Assembly: GCA_902800585.1 (NCBI GenBank)
Contig: CADCEW010000059.1
Location: 1 to 39,594, forward strand
DNA length: 39,594 nt
DNA from: an uncultured Prevotellaceae bacterium
GTDB lineage: Bacteria > Bacteroidota > Bacteroidia > Bacteroidales > Bacteroidaceae
Reading direction: 5' to 3'
Every line of letters starts with the position of its first letter. Within the stretch, counting starts at the first letter, position 1. Positions 26,726 to 34,013 of the stretch are shown one piece after another. The translations under genes were made by a program, and so were the position numbers. The notes beneath the pieces are model-generated. The model ran no database searches and was not told the origin of the DNA. It saw nothing but the letters and a program-made list of their open reading frames with translations.

Positions 26726-27460
26726 ATGAGAATCAAGAAAATAGTAGGACTTTTTGCCACCGTATTCCTTTTGGGTAGTGTACCTATCAACGCACAGGAT
26801 AATCAGGATGAGACTTATTTCCATACAAGAGAACTGCCCGACCTGTTGAAATGGCTTCCGGCACCTCCAGACTCTACCGGAGAGGCGTTTGTCCATGACG
26901 TCATGCGGTATATGTGGGGCAAGTCCCAGCGATTGGATTCTATCCGTGCATCCATCGCCTTACGCGATGCCATCTGGAACTTGGACACGACCATCAATGA
27001 GTTCAGTGAGGTCTTTGGTCTGAAGATCTCCAAAGAGGAGACCCCGGAGATCTATACCTTGTTGACACGAGGTGTCAGAACCTGTGATAAGATTGGTGGC
27101 AAAGCCAAACGCTACTACCAGCGCAGACGTCCTTTCATGGTGATGAACGAACACATGCTGAGCACGTGGGAAGAGGAAGGACTTCGTACGAATGGCTCTT
27201 ATCCTTCAGGACATACGATTCGTGGCTGGAGCCTTACCCTGTTGATGACGGAAATCAATCCTGAGGCTGCCGACACCTTGTTGGCACGAGGGATGATGTA
27301 TGGTGACAGTCGTGTCATCGTTGGTGCCCATTGGCAGAGTGACGTAGATGCAGGACGCCTGGCAGCCAGTGCTGCAGTGATTCGCCTACATACCTCTCCC
27401 GCCTTCTTGGAGCAGATGGCAAAGGCGCAGGCAGAGTTTCGTAGGCTGAGGAGAAAGTGA
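26726..27460 (+). CDS. phoN: Class A non-specific acid phosphatase (PAP2 superfamily)
   Basis: 244 residues from the ATG at 26726 (M-R-I-K-K); the nine codons upstream overlap the promoter. A signal peptide ends near I-N-A-Q (residue 24), so it is periplasmic or secreted. The vanadium-phosphatase signature is complete: K-A-K-R-Y-Y-Q-R-R-R-P near 125, G-S-Y-P-S-G-H-T at about 156-163 and S-R-V-I-V-G-A-H-W-Q-S-D near 197. These enzymes strip phosphate from many organic monoesters. It is transcribed alone. The symbol follows the class A prototype. Confidence 0.88.
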   Translation: MRIKKIVGLFATVFLLGSVPINAQDNQDETYFHTRELPDLLKWLPAPPDSTGEAFVHDVMRYMWGKSQRLDSIRASIALRDAIWNLDTTINEFSEVFGLKISKEETPEIYTLLTRGVRTCDKIGGKAKRYYQRRRPFMVMNEHMLSTWEEEGLRTNGSYPSGHTIRGWSLTLLMTEINPEAADTLLARGMMYGDSRVIVGAHWQSDVDAGRLAASAAVIRLHTSPAFLEQMAKAQAEFRRLRRK

Positions 27461-27486
27461 TCCCGCAGGGATTGACTTCGTCCATC

Positions 27487-27506
27487 CCAGCCCTGCCACG
27501 GGCTGG
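27487..27506 (+). other. Hairpin after the acid phosphatase gene
   Basis: CCAGCCC / TGCCAC / GGGCTGG, perfect 7-bp stem, 26 nt after the stop and 14 nt before the A/T-flanked terminator. It may be a processing or stability element. Confidence 0.5.
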
Positions 27507-27520
27507 TCTGACATCCAAAT

Positions 27521-27563
27521 AAAAAAGACTCCAACTGAAAACAAGTTCTCGTTGGAGTCTTTT
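27521..27563. terminator. Bidirectional terminator between acid phosphatase and tRNA-Arg
   Basis: AAAAAAGACTCCAAC and GTTGGAGTCTTTT pair over 13 bp around a 15-nt loop. A and T tracts on the outer sides let it work for the phosphatase gene (+) and the tRNA (-). Confidence 0.88.
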
Positions 27564-27573
27564 GATTTGTATG

Positions 27574-27647
27574 TGATCCCGTTGGGATTCAAACCCAAGA
27601 CCTTCAGAACCGGAATCTGACGCTCTATTCAACTAAGCTACGGGACC
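27574..27647 (-). tRNA. tRNA-Arg (anticodon CCG)
   Basis: A full cloverleaf on the minus strand: acceptor GGTCCCG/CGGGATC with one G-T pair, D stem GCTT/GAGC, anticodon stem TCAGA/TCTGA with loop TTCCGGT, and T arm TTGGG-TTTGAAT-CCCAA. The anticodon is CCG, reading the arginine codon CGG. The discriminator is A and CCA is not encoded. Confidence 0.95.
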
Positions 27648-27760
27648 TTTTTTGTAATTTTGGCGAGCAAAGTTACGAATAAGTGAGGAGAAAACCAAAT
27701 AATATTTGAATTTTCTCGAACGTGAGTAACTTCGAGAGAATTCTCAAAATTACAAAAAAG
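27647..27760. repeat. 114-bp imperfect dyad between tRNA-Arg and asnA
   Basis: Nested inverted repeats share one centre near 27702. They are CTTTTTTGTAATTTT (27647-27661) with AAAATTACAAAAAAG (27746-27760), AAGTTAC (27670-27676) with GTAACTT (27726-27732), GAGAAAA (27688-27694) with TTTTCTC (27711-27717), and CAAATA-A-TATTTG (27696-27708). The tRNA promoter lies in the left arm. Confidence 0.8.
27668..27699 (-). promoter_or_regulatory. Promoter for tRNA-Arg
   Basis: On the minus strand: TTTG at 27696-27699, 20 nt, TAACTTTG at 27668-27675. The tRNA 5' end is 20 nt further on. The -33 box is part of the dyad centre. Confidence 0.75.
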
Positions 27761-27862
27761 TTTATAGTTTATAGTTTATAGTTTATAGTTTTATAATCTT
27801 TTAATGATTACGCGCTAACCTTAAACTCTTAAACCTCTCAAACCTCTTAAACTCCTTAAACT
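27760..27862. repeat. Two simple-repeat tracts upstream of asnA
   Basis: GTTTATA x4-5 (7-bp unit, 27760-27795) is followed by an A/T gap and then a CTTAAAC/CTCAAAC tract (27815-27862). No gene lies in this stretch. Confidence 0.8.
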
Positions 27863-27876
27863 TTTTCCATTCAAGT

Positions 27877-27914
27877 CAAAATGACAGAAAATAGAACAAA
27901 ATACTGTCATTTTG
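27877..27914. promoter_or_regulatory. Perfect inverted repeat upstream of the asnA promoter
   Basis: CAAAATGACAG (27877-27887) and CTGTCATTTTG (27904-27914) are exact reverse complements with a 16-nt A/T-rich spacer. The repeat ends 20 nt before the -33 box, a position suited to a dimeric regulator. The regulator is unknown. Confidence 0.6.
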
Positions 27915-27934
27915 CAAAATATTTTGGAATTTTC

Positions 27935-27965
27935 CTTGCAAATTAGTTTAAAAGTAGTACCTTTG
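27935..27965 (+). promoter_or_regulatory. Promoter for asnA
   Basis: CTTG at 27935-27938 (one mismatch to TTTG), 19 nt, TACCTTTG at 27958-27965. The leader is about 55 nt, and its TAGTAAAT / AGTAAAT direct repeats run up to the start codon. Confidence 0.7.
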
Positions 27966-28023
27966 CAGTCGCAAAATAACAGAACAAAGTAAATAGTAAA
28001 TCGTCAAATAGTAAATATTCGAG

Positions 28024-29061
28024 ATGAGTCAACTGATTAAACCAATCGACTACCAATCCCTTCTCGACACGAAACAGACAGAGCAGGGTATCAAATTGAT
28101 TAAGGAGTTTTTCCAACAGAATATTTCGACGGAACTGCGTCTCCGTCGTGTGACAGCCCCTTTGTTTGTACTCAAAGGACTGGGTATCAATGATGACCTG
28201 AACGGGGTAGAGCGTGCTGTGTCGTTTCCTATCAAGGACCTGGGTGATGCCCGTGCTGAGGTGGTTCACTCGTTGGCGAAATGGAAGCGCCTCTCGTTGG
28301 CAGAATACCAGATAGAACCAGGTTATGGTATCTATACCGATATGAATGCCATCCGTGCAGACGAGGAACTGGATAACCTCCATTCCTTGTATGTCGACCA
28401 GTGGGACTGGGAGGCAGTCATCACGAAGGAGCAGCGTACAGTCGCTTATCTGAAGAATGTGGTGGAGCGTATCTATGCAGCCATCCGTCGTACGGAGTAC
28501 CTGACTTGTGAGACCTATCCGCAAATCAAGCCCTTCCTGCCTGAGAAGATTACCTTCATCCATGCCGAGGAACTCCTGAAGATGTATCCGAACAAGACAC
28601 CGAAAGAGCGTGAGGATGCCATCTGTGAGGCATATGGTGCTGTGTTTATCATCGGTATCGGTGGTAAGTTGTCGAATGGTGAGAAACATGACGGTCGTGC
28701 TCCTGACTATGACGACTGGTCGACTATCGGAGAGAACGGACTGGCTGGTCTGAATGGTGATATCCTCATCTGGTATCCTGTCTTGGGACGTTCCTTCGAG
28801 TTGTCATCGATGGGTATCCGTGTCAATAAGGAGTCGCTGTTGCGCCAGTTGAAACTGGAAGGTCAGGAGGAACGTGAAGGACTCTATTTCCACCAGAAAC
28901 TCCTCAACGACCAGTTGCCTTTGAGTATTGGAGGAGGTATCGGACAGAGTCGTCTGTGTATGGTACTCCTGCATAAAGGACATATCGGTGAGATTCAGGC
29001 ATCAATCTGGCCTGACGATATGCGGGCAGAATGCAAGAAGCTGGGGATGACCTTAATTTAG
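28024..29061 (+). CDS. asnA: Aspartate-ammonia ligase (asparagine synthetase A)
   Basis: Makes asparagine from aspartate, ammonia and ATP with a class II aminoacyl-tRNA-synthetase-like fold. The 345-residue length is typical. Diagnostic segments are F-F-Q-Q-N-I-S-T-E-L-R-L-R-R-V-T-A-P-L, A-V-S-F-P-I-K, V-V-H-S-L-A-K-W-K-R, G-I-Y-T-D-M-N-A-I-R, and the C-terminal ATP motif S-I-G-G-G-I-G-Q-S-R. It is monocistronic with its own promoter and an upstream inverted repeat that may report amino acid or nitrogen status (inference). Confidence 0.96.
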   Translation: MSQLIKPIDYQSLLDTKQTEQGIKLIKEFFQQNISTELRLRRVTAPLFVLKGLGINDDLNGVERAVSFPIKDLGDARAEVVHSLAKWKRLSLAEYQIEPGYGIYTDMNAIRADEELDNLHSLYVDQWDWEAVITKEQRTVAYLKNVVERIYAAIRRTEYLTCETYPQIKPFLPEKITFIHAEELLKMYPNKTPKEREDAICEAYGAVFIIGIGGKLSNGEKHDGRAPDYDDWSTIGENGLAGLNGDILIWYPVLGRSFELSSMGIRVNKESLLRQLKLEGQEEREGLYFHQKLLNDQLPLSIGGGIGQSRLCMVLLHKGHIGEIQASIWPDDMRAECKKLGMTLI

Positions 29062-29140
29062 TTTAAAGTTGAAAGTTTAGAGTTTAAAGTCAGTTTAAGG
29101 GTTTAAAGAGTTTAAAGATTCTTTAACCTATAACCTATAA
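29062..29140. repeat. Simple repeats between asnA and dnaX
   Basis: Tandem GTTTAAA / GTTTAGA units, then CCTATAA / CCTTTAC units, fill the whole convergent gap. I see no gene or clear terminator. Confidence 0.75.
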
Positions 29141-29153
29141 CCTTTACCCTTTA

Positions 29154-30923
29154 TCACGCTAACTCAAGGTCTAAGAGTTCCCGCAGTTTACCGACTGCGG
29201 GATATTCTTTTTCCATCAGTTCAAACTGTTCTCTTCGGGTAAGGATGCGTACCTTCTCCTGATGCTCGGCAACCTTGATGTCGAGGGTGATGGTATTGTT
29301 ATGCAGATAGACCTTCAGCGTGTTGACGATACTGCCTTTGATCTCCATCATCTGGTCGTAGGCGAGTTGATTCTCGACAACGACTTCCAGGTGGGGCATC
29401 TCCATGATGACAGGGTTCATGTTCTTCATACGGGTGGCAATACCGCTCAGATGCTGGGGCATGCGGTTGCACATCATCATCCATTGCAGTTCCAATTCCT
29501 GCTGGGTGAACTCCAACCGCTCGTCTTTGATAACGGCATACGGATTGCCAGGCAGGGTTCCTGGGATGATCTGCATCTTTCCCTTGGAAGACTGGGTCTT
29601 CTCGCGCAGTTTCTTAAAGGAACTGCCAATGTCCTTCTTCAGCTGAGGCCGCGAAGCGGAATTGTAGGTAGCTGTCGGAGTACTCTGAGCACTCTGAGTA
29701 CTCTGAGACACAACCTCCTCAACGGCAGCTACCTGCGGGGCTGCTTTCTTGGGCTGAGGTTGTTGTATCAGTTGCTTAAACAGGGATTTTAATCTGCTGG
29801 GCTTACGCCCACTACCCACCGCATCATCGGGTTGGGTGAGTTGTGCCACCTCGATGAGCGTCAGTTCGACGAGCAGTCGTTTGTTGGACGACTGTCGATA
29901 GTTGATGTCGCACTGGTTCATCAGTCGCAGGGCATCATACAGGAAACGTGTCTCACATTTCTTCGCCTGTTCCTGATAGCGTTCCCGTTGTTGGTCACTG
30001 ACTTCTAACAAGGGGAGTGTCTGTGGGTCTTTCGCCATCAGGACGTTCCGCACATGTTTGGCGAGACCGCCGATAAGCAGTCCTCCGTCAAATCCTTTAT
30101 TGATGATTTGGTTGAGCAGCACCATGATGTCTGCCACCTTGTTCTCAACAGCCAGGTCGATGATTATAAAGTAGTTCTCGGAATCCAGCACGTTCAGGTC
30201 TTCAATGACCTTCTGATAGGTGATATTCCCTTGACAGAACGATACCGCCTGGTCGAAGATACTCAGGGCATCACGCATACCGCCATCAGCCTTCTCGGCA
30301 ATGACAGCAAGTGCCTGTTCTTCATACTGCACGCCCTCTTTCTCTGCCACGGCTTTCAGATGACTGATGGTGTTACGCACCGTCATACGCTCGAAGTCAT
30401 AGATCTGACAACGACTCAGGATGGTCGGCAGAATCTTATGTTTCTCGGTGGTGGCAAGGATGAAGATGACATGGGCAGGGGGCTCTTCCAACGTCTTCAG
30501 GAAGGCGTTGAAGGCAGCCGTGGAGAGCATGTGTACCTCGTCAATGATGAACACCTTGTATTTGCCTACCTGTGGTGGGATGCGTGTCTGTTCCATCAGT
30601 GTCTTGATGTGCTCCACGGAGTTGTTGGAGGCAGCATCCAACTCAAAGATATTGAACGAGCGCTGCTCGTTGAAAGCCTGACAACTCTCACAGTGTCCGC
30701 ACGCCTCTCCGGCTTCTGTCGGACTCATACAGTTAATAGCCTTGGCGAAGATACGGGCACAGGTGGTCTTTCCCACACCTCTGGGACCGCAGAAGAGGTA
30801 GGCGTGAGCGAGTTTTCCGCTCTTTACCGCATTCTTCAGCGTGGTGGTCAACGCCTGTTGACCGACCACCGTATCAAAAGAGGTCGGTCTGTATTTTCGC
30901 GCCGAAACGATATATTCTTCCAT
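29154..30923 (-). CDS. dnaX: DNA polymerase III subunits gamma/tau
   Basis: 589 residues from the ATG at 30923 (M-E-E-Y-I-V-S-A-R-K-Y-R-P). The clamp-loader AAA+ ATPase shows Walker A G-P-R-G-V-G-K-T at about 46-53, a four-cysteine zinc module (C-M-S...C-G-H-C-E-S-C), D-E-V-H, and sensor/arginine-finger L-S-R-C. Domain III for oligomerisation follows to about 360, then a linker and a tau-like C-terminal region. A repeat island (29677-29708) encodes Q-S-T-Q-S-A-Q-S-T within the variable linker. I cannot tell whether a gamma form arises by frameshifting; no obvious slippery A-run was seen. Confidence 0.95.
   Translation of the reverse strand: MEEYIVSARKYRPTSFDTVVGQQALTTTLKNAVKSGKLAHAYLFCGPRGVGKTTCARIFAKAINCMSPTEAGEACGHCESCQAFNEQRSFNIFELDAASNNSVEHIKTLMEQTRIPPQVGKYKVFIIDEVHMLSTAAFNAFLKTLEEPPAHVIFILATTEKHKILPTILSRCQIYDFERMTVRNTISHLKAVAEKEGVQYEEQALAVIAEKADGGMRDALSIFDQAVSFCQGNITYQKVIEDLNVLDSENYFIIIDLAVENKVADIMVLLNQIINKGFDGGLLIGGLAKHVRNVLMAKDPQTLPLLEVSDQQRERYQEQAKKCETRFLYDALRLMNQCDINYRQSSNKRLLVELTLIEVAQLTQPDDAVGSGRKPSRLKSLFKQLIQQPQPKKAAPQVAAVEEVVSQSTQSAQSTPTATYNSASRPQLKKDIGSSFKKLREKTQSSKGKMQIIPGTLPGNPYAVIKDERLEFTQQELELQWMMMCNRMPQHLSGIATRMKNMNPVIMEMPHLEVVVENQLAYDQMMEIKGSIVNTLKVYLHNNTITLDIKVAEHQEKVRILTRREQFELMEKEYPAVGKLRELLDLELA
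29677..29708. repeat. In-frame ACTCTGAGT repeat inside dnaX
   Basis: Three near-copies of a 9-bp ACTCTGAGT/ACTCTGAGC unit in the linker of dnaX, with AGTACT palindromes at the joints. Confidence 0.8.
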
Positions 30924-30944
30924 AAGATTCATTAAATTTTGGCA

Positions 30945-30952
30945 CAAAGATA
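30945..30952 (-). promoter_or_regulatory. -7 box for dnaX
   Basis: TATCTTTG on the minus strand, 21 nt before the dnaX ATG. It supports the start at 30923 over the longer frame. No clear -33. Confidence 0.6.
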
Positions 30953-30984
30953 ACAAAAAAAACGCAACTTTCAATTATTTTTTA

Positions 30985-30992
30985 TACTTTTG
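30985..30992 (+). promoter_or_regulatory. -7 box for ftsB
   Basis: TACTTTTG, ending 10 nt before the ftsB ATG. The predicted leader is about five nucleotides. Confidence 0.6.
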
Positions 30993-31002
30993 TCACCAAA
31001 TT

Positions 31003-31350
31003 ATGAAGCATCTGAATAATATACTGGTTAAAATATATCGTTCGCCATGGCTGAAATATGCTTTGGTAACAATTGTCGCTGTCTTGTTGATAGGCTTCAT
31101 CGACGAGAACAGTGTGTGGAATCATTTCCAGAACCAACAGCGCATTGGAGAGTTGCAGGACGAAATCAAGCGCCAGAACGACCAGTATCATCATAATCAG
31201 AAGCAGATTCGTAAACTGAACAGTGACCCGAAAGCCATTGAGAAGATAGCCCGTGAGCGTTATTTCATGAAGGCAGACGACGAGGATATCTTCGTACTCA
31301 GTGACGACGAGGCTTCACTCCCCAAGAATACCGATGAGACAGTTGAGTAA
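31003..31350 (+). CDS. ftsB: FtsB/DivIC-family septum formation initiator
   Basis: 115 residues. One membrane helix at about 17-34 (L-K-Y-A-L-V-T-I-V-A-V-L-L-I-G-F-I) is followed by a coiled coil (R-I-G-E-L-Q-D-E-I-K-R-Q-N-D-Q-Y) and the family motif D-P-K-A-I-E-K-I-A-R-E-R-Y-F-M-K. The protein links early and late division proteins at the septum. It overlaps the next gene's start by 17 nt. Confidence 0.88.
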   Translation: MKHLNNILVKIYRSPWLKYALVTIVAVLLIGFIDENSVWNHFQNQQRIGELQDEIKRQNDQYHHNQKQIRKLNSDPKAIEKIARERYFMKADDEDIFVLSDDEASLPKNTDETVE

Positions 31351-31744
31351 GATAGAGACCGCCCTGTTTTTGTTGGGTGGTATGTTGATGGTGATAGGCG
31401 CAGGAGCCACAGTATTCCGTCAGTCGTGGGCCCCCTATGTCTTTGCCCCGGGGGCTTTGCTTTTCGCCTCCATGCAGATGCGTCAGACCTACGAGGGTAC
31501 GAATTTCACCATCCGTCGTCTCCGTCGCATCATCCTCATTAGTGATATACTGTTCCTGATAGCCGCCTTGATGATGTTTGCCAATCAGGCAAACTTCTTT
31601 GGCTTGGATTTCCTTATATATATTAAATATGTACATAACAACTGGATTATCGTGTTGCTTTTGGCAGCCATCCTCCAACTCTATACCAGTCATCGCATGA
31701 CCAAGGAATTGGAAAAAGAGAATCTAGAATCAAAAAAACGCTAA
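31334..31744 (+). CDS. Small four-helix membrane protein of unknown function
   Basis: 136 residues from the ATG at 31334 (M-R-Q-L-S-K-I-E-T-A); an earlier ATG at 31301 lies deep inside ftsB. Four hydrophobic segments are visible at about residues 10-27, 32-48, 63-83 and 94-113, with a basic R-R-L-R-R loop between the second and third and a charged C-terminal tail. I do not recognise a named family. The overlap with ftsB suggests co-translation and an envelope role. Confidence 0.65.
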   Translation: MRQLSKIETALFLLGGMLMVIGAGATVFRQSWAPYVFAPGALLFASMQMRQTYEGTNFTIRRLRRIILISDILFLIAALMMFANQANFFGLDFLIYIKYVHNNWIIVLLLAAILQLYTSHRMTKELEKENLESKKR

Positions 31745-31803
31745 ATAAATGCACAAATTTATTAAATTGCGCAAATATTTTTCTTCGTTTCAAACCATCG
31801 TTG

Positions 31804-31811
31804 TACATTTG
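31804..31811 (+). promoter_or_regulatory. -7 box for the DUF4369 gene
   Basis: TACATTTG, 24 nt before the lipoprotein ATG. It separates this transcript from the ftsB pair. Confidence 0.55.
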
Positions 31812-31835
31812 CAGAGAAAATACAGAAAAACGTCT

Positions 31836-32603
31836 ATGAAGAAGATTTTCTTTTTGCCTGTTGTCTTGACAATCCTCGCGTCGTGTGCCAGTTCATACAA
31901 CGTAGAGGGCACTTCGTCTGTCTCGGCATTAGATGGTAATAAACTCTATCTGAAGGCGATTAAGAATAACGAATTCAAGAAAATAGATTCTTGTGATGTC
32001 GTACATGGTGAGTTCCATTTCACCGGTCTGTTGGACACGGTACGCATGGCAAGCCTTTACATGGATGACGAGAGTATCATGCCCATCGTCTTGGAGAAAG
32101 GTGAGATTACGATTAAGATAGACCCTGCGCGCCAGATTGTAGGTGGCACGCCCATGAATGACTCCCTTTATAAGTTCATTGACAGGCATAACCAGTTGAC
32201 GAGCCAGATGAATGAACTCTCGCACAAACAGAGTCAGATGATGCTGGAGGGTATTGATGAGGAGGTCATCAACCGCCAACTCTCCATGGAGGCCAACAAG
32301 ATTGCACAGGAGGAAGACCGTCTCGTCATGAAGTTTATCGAGGATAACTTCGACAATGTCTTGGGACCTGGTGTCTTCATGATGATTACCAGCCAGTATC
32401 GCTATCCGATTCTGACACCGCAGATTGAGGATATCATGTCGAAGGCCACCAAGCGCTTCAAGGAGGATCCCTATGTAAAAGACTACTACCAGACGGCTCA
32501 GGAGAATGAGAAACGAATGAACGGACTGGGTGATCAGCCTCAGGATGTTCCTGCCCCTGCTTCGTCATCCTCGAACCCATTGACCAATATCCCTCAGAAA
32601 TAA
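31836..32603 (+). CDS. DUF4369-domain lipoprotein
   Basis: 255 residues from 31836; the open frame upstream (from 31749) covers the promoter. A lipoprotein signal ends at L-A-S-C (cysteine about 17). Residues about 30-130 match the DUF4369 beta domain (K-K-I-D-S-C-D-V-V-H-G-E-F-H-F-T-G and P-I-V-L-E-K-G-E-I-T-I-K-I-D). A helical region with a conserved-looking N-Q-L-T-S-Q-M-N-E-L follows. In many relatives this N-terminal part precedes a thioredoxin domain; here that domain is absent and the protein ends in a proline/serine tail. It sits 6 nt before pyrC. Confidence 0.8.
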   Translation: MKKIFFLPVVLTILASCASSYNVEGTSSVSALDGNKLYLKAIKNNEFKKIDSCDVVHGEFHFTGLLDTVRMASLYMDDESIMPIVLEKGEITIKIDPARQIVGGTPMNDSLYKFIDRHNQLTSQMNELSHKQSQMMLEGIDEEVINRQLSMEANKIAQEEDRLVMKFIEDNFDNVLGPGVFMMITSQYRYPILTPQIEDIMSKATKRFKEDPYVKDYYQTAQENEKRMNGLGDQPQDVPAPASSSSNPLTNIPQK

Positions 32604-32609
32604 GTCGCC

Positions 32610-34013
32610 ATGAGAACAATCATCGAAGGTGGAACGATTGTCAATGAAGGTCGGACGTTCGATGGTTCTATCATCATCGAAGACGGCACGATAGTAGGTC
32701 TAGTACCTCTAGACCAACTAGACCTACTAGAAAAACTAGCTCCACTAGAAGAACTAGCCCCCCTAGAGCGAATCAACGCCTCCGGCTGCTTCATCCTCCC
32801 AGGCCTCATTGATGACCATGTGCATTTCCGGGAACCGGGAATGACAGAGAAGGCGGATATGGATACGGAGAGTAGGGCAGCAGCGGCAGGAGGGGTGACC
32901 TCTTTCTTCGACATGCCGAACACCAACCCTCAGACCACTTCGTTGGAGGCGTTGGAGGCGAAATTCGCTATCGCCCGTCAGAAGAGTCATGTCAACTACA
33001 GTTTCTTCTATGGTGCCACGAATGATAATGTCGATACTTTCCCTCAGTTGGATATCCATCGTATCCCCGGCATCAAACTCTTTATGGGTTCTTCTACGGG
33101 AAATATGTTGGTAGACCGCCAAGAGGCACTGGAGCGTATCTTCAAGACGACTCCGCTACCCCTCATGGCACATTGTGAGGATACGAGTATCATCAACCGC
33201 AATATGGCTGTTGCCAAGGCACAGTATGGCGATGACCCTGAGGTGACGCACCACCCCGAGATACGCAGTGAAGAGGCTTGTTATGAGAGTACGAAACTGG
33301 CCGTAGCACTGGCACAGAAGCACCATGCGCGACTTCATGTCGCGCATCTCACCACTGGCAAAGAGCTGGAGCTCTTTGCTCAGAATATTCTGAATAATCA
33401 GAATACTCCGAATAATCAGAATACTCTGAGTTCTCCGAGTTCTCCGATCACCGCCGAGGCTTGCGTGGGCCATCTTTATTTCACCCAGCTCGACCATGAG
33501 CGCCTGGGGGCGAAAATCAAATGCAACCCCGCCATCAAGACTGTAAAAGACAGGGCTGCTTTGCGACAGGCCTTGCAGGATGGACGTATCACCGTCATTG
33601 GTACCGACCATGCCCCTCATCTGTTGTCGCAGAAGGAAGGAGGTTGTGTGAAGGCTGCCAGTGGTATGCCGATGATTCAGTTCTCGTTGGTGACGATGCT
33701 CGAACTCGTCGATGAGGGCGTACTGTCGTTGGAACGACTCGTAGAACTGATGTGTCATAACCCGGCACGTCTCTTTGAGGTGCGGGACAGAGGCTTTATC
33801 CGTCCTGGTTATCGGGCAGACCTGGTCTTGGTACGTCCGAACACCCCTTGGACCGTCACACCCGACTGTATTCTGAGTAAGTGCGGATGGAGTCCGATGG
33901 AGGGACATACCTACTCATGGCGTGTAGAACGAACCCTCTGTAACGGACATACCGTTTATGCGGACGGGAATGTGGATACTAACTATATCGGAGAGGAGAT
34001 CGCTTTCAGATGA
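32610..34013 (+). CDS. pyrC: Dihydroorotase
   Basis: Closes N-carbamoyl-aspartate to dihydroorotate in pyrimidine synthesis. 467 residues. Metal ligands appear in D-H-V-H-F-R-E-P-G (H70 and H72), A-H-C-E-D near 188, L-H-V-A-H-L-T-T-G near 243, and G-T-D-H-A-P-H at 331-337. The protein is longer than relatives because of two repeat-derived stretches. L-V-P-L-D-Q-L-D-L-L-E-K-L-A-P-L (about 30-48) comes from CTAG-rich repeats, and N-N-Q-N-T-P-N-N-Q-N-T (about 260-275) from CAGAATA repeats. Neither touches the active site. It overlaps the next gene by 4 nt. Confidence 0.95.
   Translation: MRTIIEGGTIVNEGRTFDGSIIIEDGTIVGLVPLDQLDLLEKLAPLEELAPLERINASGCFILPGLIDDHVHFREPGMTEKADMDTESRAAAAGGVTSFFDMPNTNPQTTSLEALEAKFAIARQKSHVNYSFFYGATNDNVDTFPQLDIHRIPGIKLFMGSSTGNMLVDRQEALERIFKTTPLPLMAHCEDTSIINRNMAVAKAQYGDDPEVTHHPEIRSEEACYESTKLAVALAQKHHARLHVAHLTTGKELELFAQNILNNQNTPNNQNTLSSPSSPITAEACVGHLYFTQLDHERLGAKIKCNPAIKTVKDRAALRQALQDGRITVIGTDHAPHLLSQKEGGCVKAASGMPMIQFSLVTMLELVDEGVLSLERLVELMCHNPARLFEVRDRGFIRPGYRADLVLVRPNTPWTVTPDCILSKCGWSPMEGHTYSWRVERTLCNGHTVYADGNVDTNYIGEEIAFR
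32697..32768. repeat. In-frame CTAG-rich repeat inside pyrC
   Basis: Seven CTAG tetramers spaced by about 9-12 bp within 72 bp. The repeat encodes a leucine/glutamate-rich stretch between two beta strands of the N-terminal domain. Confidence 0.8.
33381..33447. repeat. In-frame CAGAATA/CTCCGAG repeat inside pyrC
   Basis: AATAATCAGAATACTC occurs twice, followed by GAGTTCTCC units like those in aroB. Encodes N-N-Q-N-T repeats then S-S-P-S-S-P. Confidence 0.8.

Noticed and set aside
27662-27745. Confident call of an invertible promoter
   Set aside because: Inverted repeats are present, but no recombinase gene or second orientation is visible, so it is reported only as a finding.
30054-30935. 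293-codon plus-strand open frame opposite dnaX
   Set aside because: It is the reverse of highly conserved clamp-loader sequence and has no promoter box.
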